The notes: a model not told the origin generated them from the sequence alone. A stretch of 15,786 nucleotides of DNA from Candidatus Levyibacteriota bacterium (GCA_016182425.1 JACPGP010000006.1:1-15786); one strand, 5' to 3'; shown: positions 1 through 8,129, numbered from the stretch's first letter. Numbers and translations: made by a program.

Positions 1-1
1 A

Positions 2-808
2 GCAGCTTTTCTAAAACCTTGGGAATGGCTGGCTGAAAAACCTGAAGAGCAATTACAAAAAGTTCAACAGGAAGTAATAAGGCTAGCCCGTTTACAACCC
101 CCAGATTCCCTCATCAATACTGTTTATCGGGGAGATATCTCTACTTTTAACCCTATTTTTAAATCCAAAACCAGATCTGGCTTCACTAATGAAGAGTATG
201 CTCAAATAGGCTTTATAAACGCAAGTTATAGTCCTGACCAACGTTTTCGATTCACCTCCTTAATAAATCAATCAACAGCAACATATGCAACTTTAGATAA
301 ACTGGATGTAGCAATCTATTTTTCTCCTTTTTGGCTCAACTCAACTGATCAGGTCAAATTATTGGCCATGGAAAAAGAGGCCATTAACTTAGCCTTATGG
401 AACAGTTTTTGCCAAATTGCTTTGAATACTTACAGAAATCAAGGAAGAATTGACTTAATTGACCCAAGGGTAACTGAACGAGAGCTTGCAAATACAATGG
501 GAAGGCAACTTATTATTGAGAATCCCCTTATGCAAAAGTTATATGATTATGCCGGTTATTTAGCAGTTATGCCAAAAGTAGGTCAATTACTACAATTGCA
601 AGATCCCCAAATTAATAAGGATTTATTTGAGCATAGTAATTTTGGTACCATTTACCAAATGGCGCAAAGAAGCAAGATTGAAGTTAACCTGGAATTTGGT
701 TCAAGGGAATTTTTGACAACAGCCTTTAATGAAAATGGACCATGGGGAAAGATGATTGCTGATCCATCCGTTGGTGCTCCACCTATACCTGTGCCACCAA
801 GACGCTAG
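2..808 (+). CDS. Hypothetical protein, 5'-truncated by the window edge
   Basis: The frame is open from base 2 to a TAG at 806-808, giving 268 visible residues, so the ATG at 362 is probably internal. I do not recognise the family. The visible part has no obvious membrane segment. It is mostly polar and aromatic-rich, with Q/N-rich stretches, the segment YRGDISTFNP near residue 43 and a helical-looking central part (MEKEAINLALWNSF). The C-terminus is proline-rich, ending PPIPVPPRR. No LPXTG-type sorting signal is visible although a sortase lies in the window. It converges on the glycosyltransferase gene at 831 with only 22 nt between stops and no clear terminator hairpin. That it is a real gene rests on the long uninterrupted frame and plausible composition. 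Confidence 0.75.
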   Translation, partial: AAFLKPWEWLAEKPEEQLQKVQQEVIRLARLQPPDSLINTVYRGDISTFNPIFKSKTRSGFTNEEYAQIGFINASYSPDQRFRFTSLINQSTATYATLDKLDVAIYFSPFWLNSTDQVKLLAMEKEAINLALWNSFCQIALNTYRNQGRIDLIDPRVTERELANTMGRQLIIENPLMQKLYDYAGYLAVMPKVGQLLQLQDPQINKDLFEHSNFGTIYQMAQRSKIEVNLEFGSREFLTTAFNENGPWGKMIADPSVGAPPIPVPPRR

Positions 809-830
809 AACTTTTTAATTTAGTGCTTCA

Positions 831-1619
831 TTACACAAAAATCTTAGGCTTGTAAATTCTTAATTTATATAACAAAAATTGAATCAGGGTGGCAAAAATT
901 TGCAAAATAAACTTCACCCCCGGCCAAAAACGAATAGAAGAGGATGAAGAAAAATAACGCACAGGGATTGGATACTCGGAAATTTTAAAACCATAAGCAA
1001 TAGAGGAAATCATCAGCTGCTGATCAAAGATAAAATCATCGGAAAATTTATTAATAGGCAGGGTCTGTAGCACCTTTTTAGAATAAGCTCTAAAACCGCT
1101 AAGATGTTCGGTAAAATTAACTCCCAAAATAATGTTCTCTATTAAAGAGATAATTCTGTTGACTATATACCTAATTACCGGCATCCCCCCCTCCCGGGCT
1201 TCCCGTCTGGTTCTTACTCTGGAGCCAAACATAATGTCAAAACGTCCTTTAAGTATAGGCCTTATCAATTCCTCTGTTAAAGAAGCATCATATTGATAAT
1301 CAGGATGGATCATTACCACTACATCTGCCCCTTCTTTCAAAGCTTCCCTATAACACGTTTTTTGATTGGCTCCATAACCCTGGTTTTTTTGGTGACTAAT
1401 CACCGTTAACCCTAGACTCTTGGCTACATCTATAGTATCATCAGTACTTCCATCGTCAACCACTATCACCTCGTCAACTACACTTTTGGGGACATCCCCA
1501 AACGTTTTGGCAATAGTTTTGGCAGCATTAAAGGCCGGCATTACAGCGACAACCTTAAGTTTTCTCATAAATTGGCTTGCTGCTAAATCATAGCCTAAAA
1601 CCTGATGGTAGTCCAGCAT
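831..1619 (-). CDS. Family 2 glycosyltransferase, polyprenyl-phosphate sugar synthase type
   Basis: This is a GT-A fold, family 2 glycosyltransferase of the DPM1-like group, which moves a sugar from a nucleotide donor to a polyprenyl phosphate on the cytoplasmic side of the membrane. Visible are the N-terminal beta strand KVVAVMPAFN, the nucleotide-binding DDGSTDDT (residues 55-62), HPDYQYD (105-111) at the DxD/metal position, FGSRV (131-135) and TEHLSGFRAYSKK (about 168-180). A hydrophobic C-terminal stretch (about 233-255) could attach it to the membrane. Length is normal for soluble DPM1-like enzymes. The ATG at 1619 has a GGAG very close upstream. A second start at 1568 (MRKLKVVAVMP) matches the usual family start better, so the true N-terminus is uncertain. 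It resembles the enzyme at 2544-3290. Sugar and acceptor cannot be read from the sequence. Confidence 0.9.
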   Translation of the reverse strand: MLDYHQVLGYDLAASQFMRKLKVVAVMPAFNAAKTIAKTFGDVPKSVVDEVIVVDDGSTDDTIDVAKSLGLTVISHQKNQGYGANQKTCYREALKEGADVVVMIHPDYQYDASLTEELIRPILKGRFDIMFGSRVRTRREAREGGMPVIRYIVNRIISLIENIILGVNFTEHLSGFRAYSKKVLQTLPINKFSDDFIFDQQLMISSIAYGFKISEYPIPVRYFSSSSSIRFWPGVKFILQIFATLIQFLLYKLRIYKPKIFV

Positions 1620-1646
1620 TTCTCCAGTATCTATTTACAAAAAGAT

Positions 1647-1656
1647 GTTATAGAAT
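1647..1656. promoter_or_regulatory. Possible divergent promoter, overlapping -10 elements
   Basis: Between the divergent GT2 and epimerase genes the minus strand reads TATAAC (1647-1652), about 28 nt upstream of the ATG at 1619. The plus strand reads TAGAAT (1651-1656), 16 nt upstream of the ATG at 1673. Neither has a convincing -35 at 17 nt. Such hexamers are frequent in A+T-rich DNA, so this rests mainly on position. Confidence 0.3.
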
Positions 1657-1672
1657 GAAGTGTAAATTACAC

Positions 1673-2530
1673 ATGAGGAAAGTAGTAATTATTGGTGGAT
1701 GCGGCTATATAGGCAGCCAGTTATTTTCTTACCTTACAAAAAAGAAATATATCGTAGATACTGTTGACCTTGAATGGTTTGGAAACTACACTAACCCCCA
1801 AAATATTAAGTCCGATTTCCATGATCTGCCTAAAAGCTTCTATGATTTATATGACGTAGTAATTTTTATGGGAGGGCATTCGACTGTTGGAATGTGCAAA
1901 AAAGATATGGTGGGAGCGTTTAGAAACAACGTAGAAAAGTTTGTGGCATTAACGGAAAAATTAGAAAAACAAAAACTTATTTACGCAAGCACCTATAGAT
2001 TGTATATAGATAGCTGCCCGGACCCACTATCCATCTATGATCTTACCAAAAAAACACTCGATTGCTTTATGCCTTTTAGTTCTCTGGAGTTTTATAGTCT
2101 TCGAATGGCAACAGTAAACGGGTATTCGCAAAATCTGCGAGTTAACCAAATAATAAACAAAATATTTTTGTATGCAAGAAATAAAAAGAAAATTACCCTA
2201 TATAATCAACACGCGACGTTTTCTGTTCTTGGAATAAATGATGCATGCAGAGCAGTAGAGCAAATAATTATTAATGGTGACAAAAGAGGAATATATAATT
2301 TGGCAAGTTTTGAAACCAATATTGCTCTGATCATTAAAAAGGTATCAAAAATATTTAAAGACATTGCGGTATCAATAGAAAAACACCCTAAAACATCCCA
2401 CTCTATCACTATAGATACAACAAAATTTCAAAAAAACTATAATTTTACTTTTGAGGAAACTCCGGAAAGCATTCTGTCATCGCTTTTAGAAAACCTCTCC
2501 CAAAAAAGCCACTTATTAAAAAGTATATAG
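1673..2530 (+). CDS. NAD-dependent sugar epimerase/dehydratase (extended SDR)
   Basis: This is an extended short-chain dehydrogenase/reductase of the NAD-dependent epimerase/dehydratase family, acting on nucleotide sugars in the cytoplasm. The Rossmann glycine motif GGCGYIG is at residues 8-14, and an acidic residue after beta-2 (VDTVDLE, D32) suits NAD. The catalytic YxxxK is Y122-K126 (SIYDLTKK), with ST at 106-107 at the catalytic Ser/Thr position. The C-terminal half (NGYS, GINDACRAVEQII, GIYNLAS) matches the substrate-side domain of GalE-like enzymes. The start at 1673 puts the glycine motif at the usual distance; 1655 also has an ATG, and a start at 1577 would overlap the divergent GT2. 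The protein is 285 aa, slightly short for GalE. It probably supplies a nucleotide sugar to the neighbouring glycosyltransferases; the exact reaction is not determinable. Confidence 0.85.
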   Translation: MRKVVIIGGCGYIGSQLFSYLTKKKYIVDTVDLEWFGNYTNPQNIKSDFHDLPKSFYDLYDVVIFMGGHSTVGMCKKDMVGAFRNNVEKFVALTEKLEKQKLIYASTYRLYIDSCPDPLSIYDLTKKTLDCFMPFSSLEFYSLRMATVNGYSQNLRVNQIINKIFLYARNKKKITLYNQHATFSVLGINDACRAVEQIIINGDKRGIYNLASFETNIALIIKKVSKIFKDIAVSIEKHPKTSHSITIDTTKFQKNYNFTFEETPESILSSLLENLSQKSHLLKSI

Positions 2531-2543
2531 TGCGTTTTTTTAT

Positions 2544-3290
2544 TTAATAATGCTTAAAAATACCATATTTTAAGCCAATCTTCGCAGCCAGATACAAAGC
2601 CAAAAGGATAAAAGATTGGACGATGTAAACTATTGATTTTTTAATACTTATTGATGTGTGAGGCGCTCTATAATCACACCTGATTGGAATTTCACATAAA
2701 GGCAATTTCTTAAAACACGCTTGGGCAATAATTTCAAGGCTATATATATGCCCATTAGATGTGTTGCCAAACCCAACTGCCAAGATAAACTCTTTGCTGT
2801 AAATATGGAAGCCTGTGTGAAACTCAGTTAAATTTACTCTCAGAACAATTCTGTAGAGAAAACTTAGACTTATGTTTCCTATGTATCGTCCAATAGGCAT
2901 GTTGTCCTCAAGAGGCTGTTTTAAGTTTACAAACCGCGAACCTAAGCACAAACTACACCCTTCTTTTATCTTAGAAAGCCCAAAAGGAATTACGCTTGGA
3001 TCATATTGTCCATCACCATGAATTTCTACCATATAGTCGGCTCCCATCTGCAATGCTTTTTGGAGTCCGTACTTTATATTTCCCCCATAACCCAGATGCG
3101 CGTGAGAAAATGACAAAATGTTTAATTTTTTTGCAATTTGCAAGGTATTATCTGTTGATCCATCATCAACCACGATGATCGTATCAAAATATTGTTTAGG
3201 AATACGGCTATAAATATCTTTCAGAAAGTTTGCGCAGTTATATGCCAATATAATACCAATTACTTTTGCGCTCTGTTCCGGCTTTTTCAT
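2544..3290 (-). CDS. Family 2 glycosyltransferase, polyprenyl-phosphate sugar synthase type
   Basis: This is a second DPM1-like family 2 glycosyltransferase, similar in layout to the one at 831-1619. It shows KVIGIILAYNCA at the N-terminus, DDGSTDNT (residues 42-49) for the nucleotide, HGDGQYDP (91-98) as the classical polyprenyl-phosphate mannose synthase metal motif, GSRF (117-120) and TEFHTGFHIYSKE. A hydrophobic C-terminal tail (about 218-240) suggests peripheral membrane attachment. It starts 2 nt after the stop of the GT-C gene, with no Shine-Dalgarno sequence, so it is probably translated by coupling. Being last in the sortase/GT-C operon, it most likely makes the lipid-linked donor used by the GT-C enzymes. 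It converges on the epimerase with a 13-nt gap. Confidence 0.92.
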   Translation of the reverse strand: MKKPEQSAKVIGIILAYNCANFLKDIYSRIPKQYFDTIIVVDDGSTDNTLQIAKKLNILSFSHAHLGYGGNIKYGLQKALQMGADYMVEIHGDGQYDPSVIPFGLSKIKEGCSLCLGSRFVNLKQPLEDNMPIGRYIGNISLSFLYRIVLRVNLTEFHTGFHIYSKEFILAVGFGNTSNGHIYSLEIIAQACFKKLPLCEIPIRCDYRAPHTSISIKKSIVYIVQSFILLALYLAAKIGLKYGIFKHY

Positions 3291-3292
3291 AA

Positions 3293-4714
3293 TTAGTGAT
3301 CAAAATAATACTCGTCCCATACTTGAGTACTTAAGGGTATAAACTGATTACTCTGCGTATCAAAGCCGTAAATTTGCTTACAGTCGCGATGATTCCACAT
3401 GCAACTACCTGCAACAGATGCGTAAACCTCACTATAACGACAGTTAATGCCCTCATCCGCGCAATTTAATTTTAAATCCTGCTGGGTAGCATTTGTTACT
3501 AATTTATCTAAAAATTGCCCAGGCGTGGGCTTAAACCAAGTCTGTATCTGATTTTTGCTTGGATTGGAAAGGTGCAGCAAATTGAACGGAAAAACAATCA
3601 CATGGTGAACAAGAAGTAAAGATAATACTCCAAGATATATATATGTAGCCGTTGTTTTTTGCTTTTGGGAAATTCCTGCTTTCCAAGCTAAGACAAACAA
3701 CATATAAAAGGCTGCCAGGACAAATGTATACCGGCGGATTCCGGGAGCACCGCTTGGATCAAAAACTAAACTAACTATGAATAAAACTCCAAGAAGAAAA
3801 CCTAAAATATACTTGCTTTCTGGGCTTTCTGGAGATTTTTTTTGCCAAAAAAATATTCCCAAAGTCAAAACAACAGCCGCAATAGGATAAAAATCGGAAA
3901 ATTCTCCCTTAAAAAGGAGATAATGATAGCTATCTGCTTGAGAAAAAATATCTCTAAAAAATCCCCCCAAATTACTTGCAAATGTTCCCGAGTCAAAACC
4001 CAAACTTCCCCCTGCCCTAAAAATTCCACTTTTAAGTATTGGGTCATATATTAAATTTTGTCTATTTTGAATAAAAATAAAGGTAAGGAGCAATGGTGAT
4101 AAAAAACTAATAAGGCTTACGAGTATATGCCATTTTTTCTCTTTAACACTTTTAAGCTTCCAAAGGAAAAAAAGCCCCAAAAAAGGCAAGTACCATATAA
4201 AAGCAGGATAGCTTTCCATTGCTATCATGCTTAAAGTCCAAGCTGCAAATTCCATAAAAAAACAAAAGCGTTTTTTTTTAAAATCAAGATTGTAAATCAG
4301 AAAAAGAATGATTGGAAAATATTGTAAATCTATTCCATATGCCACCCCCAGGGTATTAAAATACAAAAGTGTTGGTGATAAACCTATCACAATTAAGGGT
4401 AAAAGAGCATTTTTAGGCCCTAACAAGCGCAGTAAGAGGGCAGCTGCACAGAAAAGAGATATAAGGCTAAGGGCAAGCCGAAAATACTTGGCAATAAATA
4501 TATCAAAACCAAATAGATTATAAAAAAGCAATAAAGGAGCATACCATCCAACATTACTTGATGCTCCATCGTAAATTAATCCTTTTTGCAGCCAAAAGAC
4601 GTTTCTGACCGACTCTGCCGCCTCTTCGTAGCGGATTTGGGAGGTGGAATTGAAGGTAAAAAAAGCCTGGGCTAAAAAAAGAAGTATGGGGATTGACCAA
4701 AATAACCTATTCAT
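3293..4714 (-). CDS. Multi-pass membrane protein, GT-C-like glycosyltransferase
   Basis: The 473-aa protein has about ten hydrophobic segments: 5-21, 58-70, 78-97, 103-120, 130-142, 152-166, 170-187, 198-215, 275-290, 303-318, 330-345 and 356-378 are candidates. After the first segment an extracytoplasmic loop carries an acidic pair (RYEEAAES, E30-E31), the position where GT-C enzymes (PMT/ArnT type) keep their catalytic acid. These enzymes use polyprenyl-phosphate sugars to glycosylate exported acceptors. The last 90 residues form a soluble tail with four cysteines (C418, C425, C438, C445) that could make two disulfides outside the membrane. The ATG overlaps the upstream gene's TGA (ATGA), and the GT2 follows after 2 nt, so the three are co-translated. 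Assignment to GT-C rests on topology and context. No clear family signature was seen, and a polymerase-like membrane role is possible. Confidence 0.75.
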   Translation of the reverse strand: MNRLFWSIPILLFLAQAFFTFNSTSQIRYEEAAESVRNVFWLQKGLIYDGASSNVGWYAPLLLFYNLFGFDIFIAKYFRLALSLISLFCAAALLLRLLGPKNALLPLIVIGLSPTLLYFNTLGVAYGIDLQYFPIILFLIYNLDFKKKRFCFFMEFAAWTLSMIAMESYPAFIWYLPFLGLFFLWKLKSVKEKKWHILVSLISFLSPLLLTFIFIQNRQNLIYDPILKSGIFRAGGSLGFDSGTFASNLGGFFRDIFSQADSYHYLLFKGEFSDFYPIAAVVLTLGIFFWQKKSPESPESKYILGFLLGVLFIVSLVFDPSGAPGIRRYTFVLAAFYMLFVLAWKAGISQKQKTTATYIYLGVLSLLLVHHVIVFPFNLLHLSNPSKNQIQTWFKPTPGQFLDKLVTNATQQDLKLNCADEGINCRYSEVYASVAGSCMWNHRDCKQIYGFDTQSNQFIPLSTQVWDEYYFDH

Positions 4715-7305
4715 TTTAGGGTATTGACGCTTCCTAGGATCTGATTAAACTCCTCGGTTTTTGAGGAATCTCCAGGATAAATCTTCACAGCAATACCCTG
4801 ATTACCCTTTTTCATTAACAGCAAAAATGTTAAGTGTTCGCCACTACCATAGGTCTTGCCAACTGCCTCAAATCCGGGGATTGTTACCGGCTGGGTTATC
4901 AGCACCGGCCCGCTTAACTCAAAGGGCAACTTTTCCCCCAAAGAATCCAGCTTCTCTGCTGCCCCCATACTCCTTGAGTAAAAGGAAAAAGTCAGCTCGT
5001 CTTTAGCTGTTAAATCATTGGAGAGTTTAAGAAAACCTTTTTCTTCTGTCACCTTAAAACCCGGCAGCACCAAAAACTGCAAGTTAAACTCCGGGCTTTG
5101 ATAAATCCCCACTTGAGGCTTCGTAGGAGCAGTCATCAGTTGCTGCTGAAGGCTTTGGGGAGAAGTTTGTGCCGAACCGGTGGCTAGTTGAGCCGAGGGG
5201 GTGGCGGTTTTGATGGCATTAAGCCTGGTTTGGGCCAGCTGGGAAATCTGATCCGGCTGCCCCCCCTGCTGTCCACGGGAGAGCTGCAGCACCCGATTGT
5301 AGTTTCTCACCGCCTTGTCTTTTCTGCCTGTATTCTCGTAAGCAATAGCCGAGTTAAACAATAATCCAATATTATTCGGCTCTATTTTTAAGGCCTTCTC
5401 AAAGAATTCCGCTGCCAATTTGTGATCGCCAATAGTACCATAATAATTACCAAGCCGGCTGATAATCTCGGCATTTTTAGGGTTAAAATCGTACGCCCCC
5501 TGGTAATACTTAAAAGCTTCCTGTGCCCTGCCTTCTTTTAATAAAGTGTCGCCCACTGCCTCCAAGGAATAAGCATACTCATTGAGCACTCCTGTTAGCT
5601 CTGTTTTATAGGTTTGCTCCAGCATAAAGGGTGTGTTTTTGGGAAACCCTTTATTTTTAAACTTATAATCAAAGTAAGCCAGATTCGAAGAAGCTGTGGA
5701 GTCTTTAGAAACCACCTCAAAGAGCATTCCCTGGGGCAAAAGCTTGAATTTATTCTCATCAATCCGCAGCGACGGACCCAAATTTTGGCCTTTATAGGCT
5801 TGCAGAAAGTTGTTTCGCAAAGCCGGAACTGTCACATATATTTTATAACTTGCTACATTTTGGCTAAAAAATTCATTAACAAACTGGCTGTATTCTAGGG
5901 CAGAATCATATTTTAACCCTTTATCATCCGGGATTTTAAGATCTGTTACTTCCTTAAGATGCTCCCTGTACCAGCTTAAGATATATAACAAATTATCGGT
6001 AATTGGTATCACATTGGGTTTATAGGTGGCTAGATCCTTAACATCATGCACTAAAAACGACACCGAATCATACAAATCTGATGAGCCAAAAATAATGGCT
6101 TTCTGATTTTCCATAGGGCGGTAGAGGTTATTGATATAATCCTCTGTTAACGCATAGTCTCTCCTATAAAGCAGAAATCCCCAAACCAAAAGAGGAACTA
6201 AAACAACGACAAAAATATAACTGTTATAACGTTTATAACGGTTATAATTATTATACTTAACCCTGGCTGCCAGGTGGGCAAACCCTTCTGTCACCAGGTA
6301 GTAAAAACCAAAAGCTCCAAAAACAACAAATGAAATATCCGACATTAAAAACCAGGACTCCTGGTTGCCGGAAAAATACAATCCCGAAAAAAGCCAGTTG
6401 GTTAAAATTATTAAGCCAAAGAAAATAAAATAATACCTGCTCTTTTTCCATAAAAAATAGCCTCCGGCGAGTATGAAGGGAACCAAAAGCGGAGTAAATT
6501 TAAGAAAAAACATCTCGATAAAATGCCAGGTGCTTTTGAAGAAAATTTCAGGTGATCCGGTAAAACCATTAATTCTGCCCAGCTCCGGCACAAAAACATT
6601 TAGTCCCGATCCTGTGGATACGTTCCAAACACCTTCAAAGGTAGTTGCTTTCCAGTAGTTTAAGAAGGGACTTGCCGAAGCTCTAATAGGTATATATAAA
6701 TGAATGGCAATAATTGCCACTATTCCTACTATTACCCAAACCGCAAATCCCAAAGGAGTGATCAGTTTTTTCTTGTCCCACATCACCCAAAGAAGGGTGG
6801 GAATAATCGAGGCAATCACCGGGTTAGTACCGGTAGCAAGCCCCATGATAGCCGAAATGATGCTAAAGTTGATAAAAAATTTCTTTTTCGTTTGAGCCGT
6901 GATGGCTAACAAAAGCACTAGTACCGCTAGAAAAGTGACCAGAATAAAAGTCTCTATATTCTGCGCCTGGGACCAAAACTGGTAGGAAAAAGCCATCATG
7001 GCTGTTCCAAAAAGGGCAGCAAGAGGAAGCTTAACAACCAATAATATCAATCTATAAAGCACCACTAATGTTACCCCTGCAGTTAAAGCAGAAAAGATTT
7101 GGATTCTAAAAATCATCGACCCGAAAGGCAGATAGGTAAAAGGGTGGGCCAGCAGCAAGTAGAGCGGTTCTGGCGGATTAGGTATACCCAAAGTCACAAT
7201 GGCTGACACAAACCTGCCTGCATCCAGCCACAGCATAAAAGGCGGGGCGCTAAATAGATACAGAAAAAAGGCAAAAAAAGCAAGAGCAAACGGCAAATAT
7301 CTCAT
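4711..7305 (-). CDS. DUF2723-type GT-C membrane protein with TPR and C-terminal beta domain
   Basis: The 864-aa protein has three parts. Residues 1-390 are a multi-pass membrane module that begins with the DUF2723 (protein O-mannosyltransferase-like) pattern: LDAGRFVSAIVTLGI (27-41), then NPPEPLYLLL (43-52) and LPFGSMIFRIQIFSAL. In this family the first loop acid (here D28) is the likely catalytic base. Residues 400-560 are probably extracytoplasmic. Three TPR units follow at about 575-609, 610-643 and 644-677. After a Q/S/T/A-rich linker (679-735) comes a 130-residue domain (YQSPEFNLQFLVLPGF onward) resembling PsbP-like surface domains. The layout recalls eukaryotic TMTC O-mannosyltransferases (membrane GT-C plus TPR). 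It sits 19 nt behind the sortase and overlaps the next gene by 4 nt. It probably glycosylates exported proteins. A tandem repeat encodes a Tyr-rich loop at 351-363. Confidence 0.85.
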   Translation of the reverse strand: MRYLPFALAFFAFFLYLFSAPPFMLWLDAGRFVSAIVTLGIPNPPEPLYLLLAHPFTYLPFGSMIFRIQIFSALTAGVTLVVLYRLILLVVKLPLAALFGTAMMAFSYQFWSQAQNIETFILVTFLAVLVLLLAITAQTKKKFFINFSIISAIMGLATGTNPVIASIIPTLLWVMWDKKKLITPLGFAVWVIVGIVAIIAIHLYIPIRASASPFLNYWKATTFEGVWNVSTGSGLNVFVPELGRINGFTGSPEIFFKSTWHFIEMFFLKFTPLLVPFILAGGYFLWKKSRYYFIFFGLIILTNWLFSGLYFSGNQESWFLMSDISFVVFGAFGFYYLVTEGFAHLAARVKYNNYNRYKRYNSYIFVVVLVPLLVWGFLLYRRDYALTEDYINNLYRPMENQKAIIFGSSDLYDSVSFLVHDVKDLATYKPNVIPITDNLLYILSWYREHLKEVTDLKIPDDKGLKYDSALEYSQFVNEFFSQNVASYKIYVTVPALRNNFLQAYKGQNLGPSLRIDENKFKLLPQGMLFEVVSKDSTASSNLAYFDYKFKNKGFPKNTPFMLEQTYKTELTGVLNEYAYSLEAVGDTLLKEGRAQEAFKYYQGAYDFNPKNAEIISRLGNYYGTIGDHKLAAEFFEKALKIEPNNIGLLFNSAIAYENTGRKDKAVRNYNRVLQLSRGQQGGQPDQISQLAQTRLNAIKTATPSAQLATGSAQTSPQSLQQQLMTAPTKPQVGIYQSPEFNLQFLVLPGFKVTEEKGFLKLSNDLTAKDELTFSFYSRSMGAAEKLDSLGEKLPFELSGPVLITQPVTIPGFEAVGKTYGSGEHLTFLLLMKKGNQGIAVKIYPGDSSKTEEFNQILGSVNTLK
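6223..6255 (-). repeat. Degenerate 9-bp tandem repeat inside the DUF2723 gene
   Basis: Near-copies of a 9-bp unit (coding strand CGTTATAAM and AATTATAAC) encode Tyr every third residue, YNNYNRYKRYNSY (residues 351-363). This lies in a positively charged loop before a transmembrane segment. The unit is a multiple of three, so copy number can change without a frameshift. Confidence 0.6.
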
Positions 7306-7324
7306 TTACTACATACTAAGATAT

Positions 7325-8044
7325 TTACTTCGGCTTTGCAAGAACCACTAGTCTTTTCCAGGTAGTTCCCGGGGGCCAGCAGGTTTGGAGGATAAGCGTC
7401 TCTTCTTTTCCTTCTTGGCTGTTAACCAAGTACGAAACTTCCGAGGCATCTAACACTTTTGTTTCAGAAACTTTGTAGTTATGTCGTCTGTTCTCAAAGA
7501 AAAGCACAATGTCATCATTAACTGAAAGGTCTTTAATAAGGTAAAAAATAGCATTGTAACGGCCCACATCCCAAAAATTATCAGATGAGTGAGCAAACAG
7601 GTAAATATTGCCCCTCATGCCTGGGAAGACCGTGCCTTTGGCGTGGGCAACGCCTTGATATAAAATCGGTAAGAATTCTTTTTCGTTTGTGGAGTCTACA
7701 TTGGCAAACACTTTTTGGTTTGCCCCAACTTTTGGTATCAAAATACTAAACTGTGTATCAATTGGCGCCAGTATTTGCTCTTTAGGACCGGTAAGGATGG
7801 TTCTAAATCCACCATTTTGAGCAATACGCTGTTGCTCTAGAATCTGCCCAAAACCAGTTTTTACTTTGTTATCTTTTTCTTCCGCAATAGTAAAGCGAAT
7901 GCCTCGCGCTTGAGCCAGGCGATACTGAGCTTCGTACCAAAGACTGGGTCCAAAAGTAGCAATAACGCCAAAGATAGAAAAAAGGAGCAAAAAATTGCCA
8001 ATGCTTCGTAGCATAAAGTAGCGAATAATCTGTGATTTTGTCAT
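7325..8044 (-). CDS. Sortase family transpeptidase
   Basis: Sortases are membrane-anchored cysteine transpeptidases that cleave a C-terminal sorting signal and join surface proteins to the envelope or to each other. This 239-aa protein has an N-terminal signal-anchor (about 13-33) and a C-terminal sortase fold. The catalytic set is visible: H152 in IYLFAHSSDNF, C222 in LILQTCWPP (TLxTC-like motif) and R231 in WKRLVVLAK; GVAHAKGTVFPG (131-142) matches the strand before the His. Length is normal. The exact class (D/E-like) is uncertain. The gene begins only 7 nt after the 3' end of tRNA-Arg on the same strand, so tRNA processing would leave an almost leaderless mRNA. It leads a run of envelope glycosylation genes, which suggests that its substrates are glycosylated surface proteins. 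No LPXTG-like substrate is encoded in the window. Confidence 0.92.
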   Translation of the reverse strand: MTKSQIIRYFMLRSIGNFLLLFSIFGVIATFGPSLWYEAQYRLAQARGIRFTIAEEKDNKVKTGFGQILEQQRIAQNGGFRTILTGPKEQILAPIDTQFSILIPKVGANQKVFANVDSTNEKEFLPILYQGVAHAKGTVFPGMRGNIYLFAHSSDNFWDVGRYNAIFYLIKDLSVNDDIVLFFENRRHNYKVSETKVLDASEVSYLVNSQEGKEETLILQTCWPPGTTWKRLVVLAKPK

Positions 8045-8051
8045 GGAAGGG

Positions 8052-8124
8052 CGTCCTCGAGAGGAATCGAACCTCCAATCTTTCCCTTAGGACGGGACTG
8101 CTCTATCCGTTGAGCTACGAGGAC
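8052..8124 (-). tRNA. tRNA-Arg (CCT)
   Basis: The cloverleaf on the minus strand is clear. Acceptor GTCCTCG pairs fully with CGAGGAC, the D-stem is GCTC/GAGC with loop AACGGATA, and the T-arm is GGAGG-TTCGATT-CCTCT. The anticodon loop is GTCCTAA, anticodon CCT, which reads AGG. The discriminator is G and CCA is not encoded. The anticodon stem has four good pairs (TCCC/GGGA) and a G-A mismatch at 27-43. The 3' end is 7 nt before the sortase start. Confidence 0.95.
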
Positions 8125-8129
8125 ATCAA

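Noticed and set aside
1577..1672. N-terminal extension of the epimerase from the ATG at 1577
   Set aside because: It would overlap the divergent GT2, and the Rossmann glycine motif is at its normal distance from the ATG at 1673.
2531..2543. Terminator at the convergent epimerase/GT2 junction
   Set aside because: A T-run is present but no stable hairpin precedes it on either strand.
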